32,020 nt of DNA from Paractinoplanes atraurantiacus (lineage in GTDB: Bacteria > Actinomycetota > Actinomycetes > Mycobacteriales > Micromonosporaceae): positions 1-32,020 of the forward strand of contig NZ_OBDY01000054.1 of assembly GCF_900215205.1 (NCBI RefSeq). Direction: 5' to 3'. This document shows positions 15,125-22,674 of this stretch, in pieces (the first letter of the stretch is position 1; each line of letters begins with the position of its first letter). A program made the position numbers and the translations under genes. The notes beneath the pieces were generated by a model that did not search any database, was not told the origin of the DNA, and worked only from the letters and a program-made list of their open reading frames with translations.

Positions 15125-16116
15125 CCGCGGCCAACGACGAGCACCTCCCCGCACAGCCGACCGAGCACCTCCCCGCACAGCCAGCCGAGCACCTCCCTGC
15201 ACAGCCAGCCGCGCATCTCCCCGCACAGCCAGCCGTGCGGTCCGCTACCGTCCAGGCCTCGCCCGAGCCGGCCATCTCAGCCCCCGCTCCCGCCCTCGCC
15301 CTCGGCCGCGCCGGCGCGGCCGAATCGCGGGAGCCGCGGCTGCGGGCGCGCGGCCTACGGCTCGGCTACGGCGAGGACATCGTCGTGGACGGGCTCGACC
15401 TGGACATCCCGGACGGCGCAATCACCGCGGTGGTCGGGCCGAACGGCTGCGGCAAGTCGACCCTGCTGCGCGCCCTGGGCCGCCTGCTGCGCCCCCGCGA
15501 CGGTGAGGTGCTCCTCGACGGTCAGCGCATCGACAAGATGCCCACCCGCGAGGTCGCCCGCATCATCGGCATGCTGCCCCAGAGCCCTGTCGCGCCCGAC
15601 GGCCTGACGGTCGCCGACCTGGTCATGCGGGGCCGGCACCCGCACCAGAACTGGTTCCGCCAGTGGTCGCCCACCGACCAGAGCATCGTCACCGAGGCCC
15701 TCGAGTGGACCGACATGCGCGAGCTGGCCGAGCGCCCGGTGGACGCCCTCTCCGGCGGCCAGCGCCAACGAGCCTGGATCTCCATGGCCCTGGCCCAAGG
15801 CACGGAGGTCCTGCTGCTGGACGAGCCCACGACATATCTGGACCTGAGTCACCAGATCGACGTGCTCGACCTGGTGGACCGCCTCCATCGGGAACGCGAC
15901 CGCACCATCGTCATGGTGCTGCACGACCTCAATCTGGCCGCCCGTTACGCTCACCACGTGGTGGCCATGAAGGACGGCCGCATCGTCGCGCAGGGCACTG
16001 CCGAGTCGGTCTTCACGGTGGAGCTGCTGGCCGACGTGTTCGGGCTGGCGGCACTGGTCGTCCCCGATCCGGCGACGGGAACGCCGCTGGTGGTGCCCCT
16101 ACCGCGGTCCTCATAG
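15121..16116 (+). CDS. Fe3+-siderophore ABC transporter ATPase (FepC-like)
   Basis: A 331-residue ATP-binding subunit that drives the FecCD permeases. Walker A GPNGCGKST is at 106-114, Q-loop MLPQSP near 151, signature LSGGQ at 210-214, Walker B VLLLDEP at 230-236 and the switch histidine in VLHDLN near 263. The ATPase core starts near residue 75. The 70 residues in front are unusual, since FepC proteins are about 260-270 long: they hold four copies of EHLPAQPA and an Ala/Pro-rich linker. ATG at 15121 has GAGGAG upstream; a GTG at 15235 after the repeats has no clear ribosome site. It is the last gene of the iron-regulated transport operon. Confidence 0.94.
   Translation: MTAANDEHLPAQPTEHLPAQPAEHLPAQPAAHLPAQPAVRSATVQASPEPAISAPAPALALGRAGAAESREPRLRARGLRLGYGEDIVVDGLDLDIPDGAITAVVGPNGCGKSTLLRALGRLLRPRDGEVLLDGQRIDKMPTREVARIIGMLPQSPVAPDGLTVADLVMRGRHPHQNWFRQWSPTDQSIVTEALEWTDMRELAERPVDALSGGQRQRAWISMALAQGTEVLLLDEPTTYLDLSHQIDVLDLVDRLHRERDRTIVMVLHDLNLAARYAHHVVAMKDGRIVAQGTAESVFTVELLADVFGLAALVVPDPATGTPLVVPLPRSS
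15139..15234 (+). repeat. 24-bp in-frame tandem repeat (4 copies) at the ATPase N-terminus
   Basis: Four contiguous 24-bp units start at 15139, 15163, 15187 and 15211, encoding EHLPAQPT, EHLPAQPA, EHLPAQPA and AHLPAQPA. The copies differ at few positions, so expansion looks recent. The octapeptide is unlike any part of the ATPase fold. Confidence 0.92.
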
Positions 16117-16273
16117 TCTGTCCTCCTGTCGTTCCGTCTTTGGCGCCTCCGAAGCTTCACAGCCCGGGCTTCGTCTGTCGTCATACCTGGGTCGGTCATA
16201 CCGTGGTCTGACGACTTCCCCGGCCCTTCTCCGTACCTTCGTCGGCAACACCTTTCCGACGTGAGGGGCGGCG

Positions 16274-17349
16274 ATGAGGGCACTTGTTCGGCGGATCTCC
16301 GCGGCGACGCCGCCAGGGCGCGACCGCGGCGTCGACGGGCTGCGCGCCGTCGCGGTGATGGGCGTGGTCCTGGGCCACTGGCTGGTCACCGCGCTCGATA
16401 CCGCCTTCCATATATCGAGTCCGCTGCACTATGAGCCACGCTTCGTTCCGGTGAGCTGGATGTTCCAGACCCTCGCCGTCTTCTTCCTCGTGGGCGGCCT
16501 GATGACCAAGCCCAGGGCGCGGTACGGCCCATGGATCTCGGCTCGCCTGTCCAGGTTGTTCCGCCCGGTCGCCGCCCTGGTGGCCGTGTGGAGTGCGGTC
16601 GCGGTTCTCGCGCCCGGATCGCCGTTGCGGCTTGTCTTGAGTCCGTTGTGGTTCCTACTGGTGTTCTCCGCGTTGACGGCCGCCGCTCCCCTTCTCCGCC
16701 GCGCCCATCCGGTGTGGCCGCTGGCCACGGTGGCAGCCGTCGACCTCGTCCGGCTCGGCCTCGACGGGCCCGCCGAGCTCGGCTGGGTCAACGTGGCCGC
16801 CGGCTGGGCAGTGCCCTTCACGCTCGGCATGGCGTGGGCACGAGGCCGGCTATGCGACCGCACGACCCTCTGGGTATTGCTTCTCGGCGGCGCCGCGGCG
16901 ACCGTCTTCCTGGTCCGCTGGTGTGGATATCCCGCGTCGATGGTCGGTGTGCCCGGCGATGGCTTCTCCAACCTCGATCCGCCGAGCTTTGCTGCCGTCA
17001 CGTTCGGCTTGGCTCAGTGCGGCGCCGCCGGTCTCTTGCTCGATCCGTTGCGCCGCTTGCTCTCCCGGCCGGCCGCTTGGGCGCCGGTGGCCCTGACCAA
17101 TCTGCATGCCATGACAGTCTTTCTTTGGCATCAGACCGCGCTGATAGCCGTGACTGCGGTGGCGCTGACGACGGGCCGACCGGTGCCGGGTCTGCACACC
17201 TCACCGACCGGTCCGGGTTGGATCCTGGCCCGGGTGTTGTGGCTGCCCGTGTTCGCCGTGGTCCTCCTGGCGTTCTGCCTCGTCTTCCGCCGGTTCGAGC
17301 GTGCTTCCTCAGCTTCGGACCGCGGCCGTCACAGGGAAGTTCTGGTTGA
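16274..17349 (+). CDS. Membrane acyltransferase, acyltransferase-3 family; C-terminal end unclear
   Basis: A polytopic membrane protein of the acyltransferase-3 family, which moves acyl groups onto sugars or other extracellular polymers. It begins RDRGVDGLRAVAVMGVVLGHWL, the family's first helix with the active-site-type histidine, followed by about ten hydrophobic segments and ending at FCLVFRRFER near residue 346. ATG at 16274 follows GAGGGG. The frame has no stop there: it continues, antisense to the next two genes, to 19216 (980 codons). The tail shows no family character, so I treat only the first 350 or so residues as real. I end the feature at 17349, the nearest stop, which is in another frame and would need a small shift to be reached. 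Acceptor unknown. Confidence 0.72.
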
Positions 17350-18568
17350 AGACGTCATCCGGGTCGACCTGGCGCTTGATGTCACGCAGGCGGCTGAGGG
17401 TGGCCGGCGGGAAGGCTGCCTCGAGCAGCTCGGTGGAGAAGCTGGTCTCGAAGCTGAGGTAGAGCCCCTCCATCATCGGCCGCACCCGTTCCCAGGCCTG
17501 GTCGAAGACCGTGCTGGAGACGGCTGTCACCGAGAAGTTCTGGTGGCGGTGAGCGTAGGCGGTGGCATCCGCCGAGACGTCATTGATGGCCCCGCCGGTC
17601 GAGCGGATCTGGAGCATCTCGACGGTGCCGGACGTGGCGAGCTCGGCCAGACCGGTGGCGACCGGCTCGTCGAGATGGACGGCGAATCCGGTGTGCGTGG
17701 TCGCGCCCTGCTGACCGCGGTGCGGAGCGTGGGTGGCCGCGACCACCCCGGCGTAGGGCACGAGTTGCGCCTGCCGGCCGAGGACGGGTGCGACGGCCGT
17801 GAACGGCCCGAAGGCGCGGCCCGCCCGCTCCGGGTCGTCCCCGGCGTAGACGATCGTGGCCAGTGCGAATCCGCCACCCATCAGATAGAGGAAGGCGGAG
17901 ATCTCCCGCGGCGCCGACTCGACGGTCTCACCCCAGGCGCGCAGGAACCGCGTGACGTCGTCGATCCGGTACTGAAGGGTCGCGTGGCCGACCACCGGCA
18001 CCCGATCGGCTCGGAAGTCGAACGACGTGACGATGCCGATGTTCGCTCCTGCTCCGCGGACAGCCCAGAAAAGCTCGGGATCGTGCTCGGCGTCGACCCG
18101 CCGTGTCGTGCCGTCGGCGGTGACGAGCTCGGCGGCGACCAGATGGTCGATGGTGAGTCCGTGCGCCCGGCCCATGAGGCCGATTCCACCGGTGGTGGCG
18201 AGGCCGCCGACGCCGACGTCGCCCGAGTCGCCCGAGCTGATCGCGAGGCCCCACGGGTGCAGCGCGGCCGCGACGTCGCCCCATCGGGCTCCGGGGCCGA
18301 CGCGGACCAGGTCGCCGCCGGTCCGCTCGACGGTATTCAGGCGGCCGAGGTCGATGACCGTGCCGTCGACGTTGGTGGCGACACTGCTGATCCCGTGGCC
18401 ACCGCTGCGCACCGACAATGGGCCGCCGGTGTCACGGGCGAGCCGCAAGGCCTCGACGACCTCGGCGGTCGAGGACGGCCGGGCCACGGCGGCCGGTCGG
18501 CCCGTGGCGGTGTAGACGTCCCGGACGGCCGGGTAGAGCCGGTCGCCGGGTCTGACAACTTCAAGCAT
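17309..18568 (-). CDS. BBE-like FAD-linked oxidoreductase
   Basis: A 419-residue flavoprotein of the berberine-bridge-enzyme / FAD_binding_4 class, oxidising small alcohols, sugars or secondary metabolites with a covalently bound flavin. The PCMH-type FAD domain has RSGGHG with His58 as likely covalent attachment site, and VGVGGLATTGGIGLMGRAHG near 118-137. Enzymes with double attachment carry a Cys just before that block; here the aligned residue is Ser115, so a single histidyl link is expected. DPDDVFNQNFPV at the C-terminus is the family's closing motif, so the protein is complete. It is last in a MarR-SDR-oxidase operon, 36 bp after the SDR. Substrate not predictable. Confidence 0.88.
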   Translation of the reverse strand: MLEVVRPGDRLYPAVRDVYTATGRPAAVARPSSTAEVVEALRLARDTGGPLSVRSGGHGISSVATNVDGTVIDLGRLNTVERTGGDLVRVGPGARWGDVAAALHPWGLAISSGDSGDVGVGGLATTGGIGLMGRAHGLTIDHLVAAELVTADGTTRRVDAEHDPELFWAVRGAGANIGIVTSFDFRADRVPVVGHATLQYRIDDVTRFLRAWGETVESAPREISAFLYLMGGGFALATIVYAGDDPERAGRAFGPFTAVAPVLGRQAQLVPYAGVVAATHAPHRGQQGATTHTGFAVHLDEPVATGLAELATSGTVEMLQIRSTGGAINDVSADATAYAHRHQNFSVTAVSSTVFDQAWERVRPMMEGLYLSFETSFSTELLEAAFPPATLSRLRDIKRQVDPDDVFNQNFPVTAAVRS

Positions 18569-18604
18569 GGGGAAGCTCCTCGAACGGATCCGCCGGAGGG
18601 CGGC

Positions 18605-19369
18605 TCAAGCGGGCCGTGGGCCTTCGGTCAGGTCCACGAAGTAGTGCAGGTCGTCGCCGGTGAGCGGGCTGGTGCCGGCGACAAGCTCGGCGATGTGCGT
18701 GCCGACGTGAGTGGCCGGGATCCAGCGGTCGTCATCGACGCCGGCCAGCTGCCGGGCGCGGGTACGGATCACGCCCAGGATCACCTCGTAGACCCGGGGG
18801 CCGCGGCCGCCGAGCTCGGCGGCGATCGTCCTGGTCATCGACTTGGTGGCGGCGGCCGTCAGCGCGACGCCGCCGGCGCCGGGGAAAGGAAGGTCGGCGC
18901 TGAGGCCGTTGAGCTGGGCGATCATGCCGTCGGGAGCGAGCGCCGGGAGGAAGGAGCGGTAGGCGCGGAAGATCGTGGTCTGGTTCTGGACGATCAGTTC
19001 GTCCCACTCGGCGTCGGTGAGCGCGAGCAGCGGCTTGCGGCCCTGCCGGCCCCAGTCGGCGACGCTCAGCACAACACCGGCGAGCGGGCCGTACGTGGTC
19101 TTCAGCTCGGCCGTGCGCTCGCCGAGCGCCGGGTCGAGCAGATCCAGGGTCTCGCCGTGCAACCGCGGGTCGCCGACACGAGCGGTGAAGTCGTCGAGCG
19201 TGCTCTGCCGCCGTGACGTGACGACGACGGTGGCGCCCCTGTCCAGCAGGGTGCGGGTGACGCCTTCGCCGACGCCGCCGGCGCCGCCGATGACCAGCAC
19301 GGTCTGGCCGGTGAGGTCGGTGTCCGATGTCGCCCAAGCGGGCGACGCGATGGTAGTGGTTGTGCTCAT
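18605..19369 (-). CDS. SDR-family protein lacking the catalytic tyrosine
   Basis: A 254-residue Rossmann-fold protein of the short-chain dehydrogenase/reductase family. The cofactor motif GGAGGVGEG is at 28-36 with a basic SRR at 51-53 that suggests NADP(H). Ser156 and Lys175 of the active site are in place, but the residue four before the lysine, normally Tyr, is Ala171 (ALTAAATK). Classical reductase chemistry is therefore doubtful; it may bind NADP without reducing, or use another residue. ATG at 19369 overlaps the MarR stop by 4 bp, so it is coupled to the regulator and probably controlled by it. Confidence 0.88.
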   Translation of the reverse strand: MSTTTTIASPAWATSDTDLTGQTVLVIGGAGGVGEGVTRTLLDRGATVVVTSRRQSTLDDFTARVGDPRLHGETLDLLDPALGERTAELKTTYGPLAGVVLSVADWGRQGRKPLLALTDAEWDELIVQNQTTIFRAYRSFLPALAPDGMIAQLNGLSADLPFPGAGGVALTAAATKSMTRTIAAELGGRGPRVYEVILGVIRTRARQLAGVDDDRWIPATHVGTHIAELVAGTSPLTGDDLHYFVDLTEGPRPA

Positions 19370-19824
19370 TTGCTGTGCTCAGCTTTCTTCTGCACGTGGT
19401 CGAGCAAGGTCTGAAGGGTGGTGTCGAGATGGTCGAGCTGCTCCGGGTCGAGGGCCTCGGTGAACCAGCTCTGGGCCGAGCGCAGATGGGGTCCGAGCGC
19501 CTTGCGGTAGGCGGTGCGGCCCTCATCGGTCAGGGCGACCACGGCGGCCCGGCCGTCGCCGGCCTCGCCACGGCCCCGCCGCACGAGACCGCGCTCCTCC
19601 ATGCGCCGGAGCTGATGGGAGAGGCGGCCCGTGTCCCAGCCCAGCGCCCGGGCACATCCGGTGGAGCGCATGGTTCCCTCGGGTGCCGAAGCGAGCTGGG
19701 CGAGCACGGTGAAGTCGGCCTCCGACAGCTGGGCGTCCGCCCACAGGTCCCGGCCCACCTCTCGGCGCACGATCTCGCCCAGAACGATGAAGTTCTGCCA
19801 CACACGCCGCTCCGCGGCTGTCAT
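19366..19824 (-). CDS. MarR-family transcriptional regulator
   Basis: A 152-residue winged-helix repressor-type regulator. LSEADFTVLAQLASAPEG (helices 2-3), CARALGWDTGRLSHQLRRMEERGLV (recognition helix) and the wing RGRGEAGDGRAAVVALTDEG follow MarR order. ATG at 19824 has AGGAAG directly upstream; a GTG at 19836 would add four residues without a ribosome site. Two palindromes at 19827-19872 overlap its start region, so it probably represses itself and the downstream SDR and oxidase genes until a ligand (perhaps a phenolic or oxidant) is bound. Confidence 0.9.
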   Translation of the reverse strand: MTAAERRVWQNFIVLGEIVRREVGRDLWADAQLSEADFTVLAQLASAPEGTMRSTGCARALGWDTGRLSHQLRRMEERGLVRRGRGEAGDGRAAVVALTDEGRTAYRKALGPHLRSAQSWFTEALDPEQLDHLDTTLQTLLDHVQKKAEHSK

Positions 19825-19826
19825 TC

Positions 19827-19872
19827 TTCCTGACACGTCAGCAAACCTAGAACTTTGCTGTCACGTCAGCAA
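19827..19872. promoter_or_regulatory. Tandem 18-bp palindromes, probable MarR operators
   Basis: TTCCTGACACGTCAGCAA (19827-19844) and TTGCTGTCACGTCAGCAA (19855-19872) are two near-identical copies of an inverted repeat TTGCTG-N6-CAGCAA, centred 28 bp apart. The second is perfect in its arms. Two sites of this size overlapping the start region are typical of MarR autoregulation. Binding is inferred. Confidence 0.75.
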
Positions 19873-19912
19873 GTGATCTGCATCGCTAGTCAGTGAAAGG
19901 GGGCACCGATGG

Positions 19913-20830
19913 TCAGACGGCGGGGGCGCTGACGGTCAGGACGCCGGCTGTCGCGTTCAAGTGGGCGTGAACTCCCAGGCCTATGGCGATCTGTTCGGCG
20001 CCGTGGCCGATGGGAAGGCCGCCGAGGACGGGGATGCCCAGTCGGCCCAGCTCGGCGGACAAGTAGTCGATCACCGGAGGGCTCGGGTCGGGGTCTGTGC
20101 AGTCGGTGAACTGGCCTACGGCCACGCCCGCGAGGTTGTCGAGCCAGCCTGCTCGACGTAGGTGGACCAGCATGCGGTCGACTCGGTACGGCTCCTCGTT
20201 GACGTCCTCCAGCAGGAGGATGGCGCCGGTGGTGTCGGGGGCGTGTGGGGTGCCGATCGTGGAGGTCAGCATGGCCAGGTTGCCGCCCAGCAGGGTGCCC
20301 TCGGCTGTTCCGGGGACGCGAACGGGGAAGGTGTCCTCCGCCTTGTCGGCGACGACCTGGACCGGGGTCGATGTCATGAGGGCTTGGCGCAGGGCCTGAG
20401 CGGAAGGGGTGTCGGGGCCGCGGTCGAGTTGGCCGGCGGTGGGGCCGTGGACGGTGGCAAGGCCGGTTTCGTGCCAGAGGGCCAGATGAAGGGCGGTGAT
20501 GTCGGAGAAGCCGGCGATCAGCTTAGGGTCGGCGCGGACGGCGTCGAAGTCGACGGCGTCGACTATGCGCTGCATGCCGTAGCCGCCGCGGAGACACAGG
20601 ATGGCGCGTACGGCAGGGTCGCGCAAGGCCGCGTTCAGGTCGGACAGGCGCTGCTCGTCGGTGCCGGCCAGGTTTCCGTGCCGGCTGTGGGCGTTGGCGC
20701 CTACTCGGGCCCGGAGGCCCCACTTCTCGAGGGCGCTGATGGCGGCCTCGGTTCGTGCCGGGTCGATGGCGCCCGAGGGCGACACCAGCGCTACGAGGTC
20801 CCCGGCTACCAGACGCTGCGCTTGGATCAT
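19913..20830 (-). CDS. LD-carboxypeptidase (peptidase S66, LdcA/MccF-like)
   Basis: A 305-residue S66 serine peptidase, which removes the terminal D-Ala from murein tetrapeptides during wall recycling or, in MccF relatives, cleaves microcin-like toxins. The nucleophile is Ser109 in IAGFSDITALH; the glycine-rich LRGGYGMQR near 80 precedes it, and the Glu and His of the triad are expected in LLEDVNEEPYRVDRML and GLPIGHGAEQ. ATG at 20830 (MIQAQRLVAGD) is where family similarity begins. An upstream in-frame start would translate part of the tandem repeat at 20849. No strong ribosome site is seen. Confidence 0.9.
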   Translation of the reverse strand: MIQAQRLVAGDLVALVSPSGAIDPARTEAAISALEKWGLRARVGANAHSRHGNLAGTDEQRLSDLNAALRDPAVRAILCLRGGYGMQRIVDAVDFDAVRADPKLIAGFSDITALHLALWHETGLATVHGPTAGQLDRGPDTPSAQALRQALMTSTPVQVVADKAEDTFPVRVPGTAEGTLLGGNLAMLTSTIGTPHAPDTTGAILLLEDVNEEPYRVDRMLVHLRRAGWLDNLAGVAVGQFTDCTDPDPSPPVIDYLSAELGRLGIPVLGGLPIGHGAEQIAIGLGVHAHLNATAGVLTVSAPAV

Positions 20831-20848
20831 GGGCCGCAGCCTACGCCG

Positions 20849-20975
20849 CGGCCGGGAAAGGGCACGGCCGGAAAGGGGCGCGGCGGGAAACGGGCACGGC
20901 CGGAAAGGGGGCGGCGGCAAAGAGGCGCGGCCGGAAGAGACGCGGTGGGAAACGGGCGCGGCGGGAAACGGGGGG
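20849..20975. repeat. About eight copies of a 16-bp GC-rich repeat
   Basis: The spacer between the nuclease-like gene and the LD-carboxypeptidase gene is almost wholly made of imperfect CGGCCGGAAAGGGGCG units (13-18 bp each). On the coding strand of the neighbours it reads as runs of TTTCC between GC blocks. The strand asymmetry (G/A-rich top strand) is strong. It could act in the mRNA leader of the carboxypeptidase, or have no function. Confidence 0.82.
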
Positions 20976-20978
20976 CCG

Positions 20979-21752
20979 TCAGAGGCTGAGGTCGGTCACG
21001 ACTGCGAAGTGGTCGGACGGGTGGTGGCCGTTGATCGGGTGGTTGCCGGCCAGGAAGGCCCGGCCGACTGCCAGGGGGCCGTTCGTGCGGGCCAGGATGT
21101 GGTCGATGCGGCGGTCGATCTGCTTGGTGGCCTCCAAGGGGGCCTGCGGCACGGCCGAGCTGAGCGTCACCGCGTTCGGGTCGGCGCCGGCCGCCTGCCA
21201 CGTGTCGGTCAGGGCGGCCAGCAGCGGTGCCATCTCCGGCTGGTCCACGGCGGCGTTCAGGTCGCCCAGCACCAGCACCGGGAGGTCGCTTGCTGTTGCC
21301 AGCTCGGCCACGGTCCGTGCCTGGATCATCTGGTCCTGCGCGTAGCGCGGCTCCCACTCGATGCACGTGACGATGGCGCGGAAACGGCCGTCGACCACCG
21401 CCGACAAAGCCGTGGGCGGTGGGCCGGCGCGCTGCGGATGCGGCAGCTCGTGCACCGTGACCTCCGACAGCGCCCACCGGCTGATCAAGCCGATGCCCAT
21501 CTCGATCCCGGCCTGCGACGGCTCCTCCGGCGGGACCGGAACGGGTGGCAACGACGTCGGCGCGAACGCCGCGTGGGCCAGGCCCAGGCGGTCGGCGAGG
21601 AGTTGTGGCTGCGTGGTTCCCTCACCGGCCCACGTTTCACAGAAGCCGGCCAGGTCCGGTTGTACGGTCCTCAAGGTCGCCACGATGCCGGCCTCGCGCT
21701 CCCGCCACGCGCCGCCGAAGCGCCACCACAGGTTCCACGCGAGGACTCGCAT
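20979..21752 (-). CDS. Endonuclease/exonuclease/phosphatase-family protein
   Basis: A 257-residue metal-dependent phosphohydrolase fold (EEP/DNase I-like). Motifs in order: MRVLAWNLWW at the start, Glu39 in FCETW (metal ligand), MGIGLISRW near 85-93, GDLNA at 163-167 and SDHFAVV with Asp247/His248 at the end. The substrate (DNA, RNA, phosphoinositide or sphingolipid) cannot be told from these. ATG at 21752 lies 2 bp after the stop of the small Cys-rich protein and has GGAAG upstream; longer forms of the frame have no family similarity. Confidence 0.88.
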   Translation of the reverse strand: MRVLAWNLWWRFGGAWREREAGIVATLRTVQPDLAGFCETWAGEGTTQPQLLADRLGLAHAAFAPTSLPPVPVPPEEPSQAGIEMGIGLISRWALSEVTVHELPHPQRAGPPPTALSAVVDGRFRAIVTCIEWEPRYAQDQMIQARTVAELATASDLPVLVLGDLNAAVDQPEMAPLLAALTDTWQAAGADPNAVTLSSAVPQAPLEATKQIDRRIDHILARTNGPLAVGRAFLAGNHPINGHHPSDHFAVVTDLSL

Positions 21753-21754
21753 CA

Positions 21755-21973
21755 CTACTTCCGGCGGAACCAGCCCCGGTTGCGGGGAACCCTGGGGCGG
21801 GCCTCGCACTCCTTGCACTGCGCGGCCACGGTGAGCTGATCGGCCATCAGCGCCGAGTGGGAGCGGCAGATGCGCCGCCCGCAGTCGGCGCAGCGGCGAT
21901 GCGTCACCACATTGCACTTCACGCCCGAGCTGAGGGGAAGCTCGCAACCCAGCACAATCAGTGATCTAGTCAC
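21755..21973 (-). CDS. Small Cys/His-rich, probable zinc-binding protein
   Basis: A 72-residue protein of no family I can name. Cys20, His25, Cys28, Cys31, Cys36, His39, Cys53 and Cys56 form a B-box- or zinc-ribbon-like spacing (C-x4-H-x2-C-x2-C-x4-C-x2-H...C-x2-C) that could hold two zinc ions. The C-terminus is Arg-rich (RPRVPRNRGWFRRK), suggesting nucleic-acid contact. GTG at 21973 is assumed because the spacer to the divergent MarR gene begins there. It is 2 bp ahead of the EEP-family gene, so the two are very likely translated together. Confidence 0.65.
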   Translation of the reverse strand: MTRSLIVLGCELPLSSGVKCNVVTHRRCADCGRRICRSHSALMADQLTVAAQCKECEARPRVPRNRGWFRRK

Positions 21974-22034
21974 AGGGCGCAGTGTGCCAGGCACATGAAG
22001 ATCAGTCCAGAGGTCTTGCAAAAGGGTCAACCGG

Positions 22035-22619
22035 ATGCAATTTGCACGGACCCGTATGGTGGTGATGATGGCACAGAACGACTCTCTCGAGCTCGCCCGG
22101 CAGATGACGGTCCTGGGCGCGCTGGGCCGGGTGCTGCGGCGGGCGGTCCGCCGGGTCGCCTCGGTCGACCGCCTCTCCATGGCGCAGGTCGAGGTGCTGC
22201 GCACCGTCGAAGCCAATCCGGGCATCGGTACGCGGGCGGCGGCCGAGCAACTGCAGCTCGTCCCGAACACGGTCTCGACGATCATCGGCGAGCTCGTGAC
22301 GGCGGGGCTGATCACCCGCGTACGGGATGAGGCCGATCGTCGTGTCGCCCGCCTGAACCTGACCGCCCAGGGTGAGAAACACCTGGCCTCCTGGGGCGAG
22401 ACCCAGGACTCGGTACTCGGCGCGGCGCTGGAGCGGCTCGACGAGGCCGACCGGAACGCTGTGCGGGAGGCGCTACCCGCGGTCCGGCGGCTCCTGGCCG
22501 TGCTCGAGACGGACAGCACCGACGCGAGGGACGGCACCGACGCGAGGGACCGCACCGACGCGAGGGACCGCACCGACGCGAGGGACGGCGCAGACTCCAA
22601 GGACGGCGCCGACTCTTAG
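22035..22619 (+). CDS. MarR-family transcriptional regulator with repetitive acidic/basic tail
   Basis: A winged-helix MarR regulator of up to 194 residues. MAQVEVLRTVEANPGIGTRAAAEQLQLVPNTVSTIIGELVTAGLI is the helix-turn-helix and RVRDEADRRVARLNLTAQG the wing. The last 30 or so residues are TDARDG-type repeats outside the fold. The start is uncertain: ATG at 22035 has AAAGGG upstream, while ATG at 22068 (MAQND) lies nearer to family similarity. An imperfect palindrome TGCAATTTGCA (22036-22046) sits in this region and may be an operator if the later start is used. It precedes the membrane flavoprotein gene by 55 bp and is a candidate regulator of it. Confidence 0.88.
   Translation: MQFARTRMVVMMAQNDSLELARQMTVLGALGRVLRRAVRRVASVDRLSMAQVEVLRTVEANPGIGTRAAAEQLQLVPNTVSTIIGELVTAGLITRVRDEADRRVARLNLTAQGEKHLASWGETQDSVLGAALERLDEADRNAVREALPAVRRLLAVLETDSTDARDGTDARDRTDARDRTDARDGADSKDGADS
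22518..22607 (+). repeat. 18-bp in-frame tandem repeat at the 3' end of the MarR gene
   Basis: Four close copies (starting 22518, 22536, 22554, 22572) and one decayed copy (22590) of a unit encoding TDARDG or TDARDR. The multiple-of-three unit keeps the frame to the stop at 22619. The encoded tail is highly charged and probably disordered. Confidence 0.9.
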
Positions 22620-22674
22620 AGAGCTCTTAGTCTCGTTTACTTGAGCCTTCATCTAACCGGGTCATGGTGGGCTC

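Noticed and set aside
16117..16273. Direct repeat GTCATACC (twice, 15 bp apart) before the acyltransferase
   Set aside because: Only two short copies with no symmetry; too weak to call an operator.
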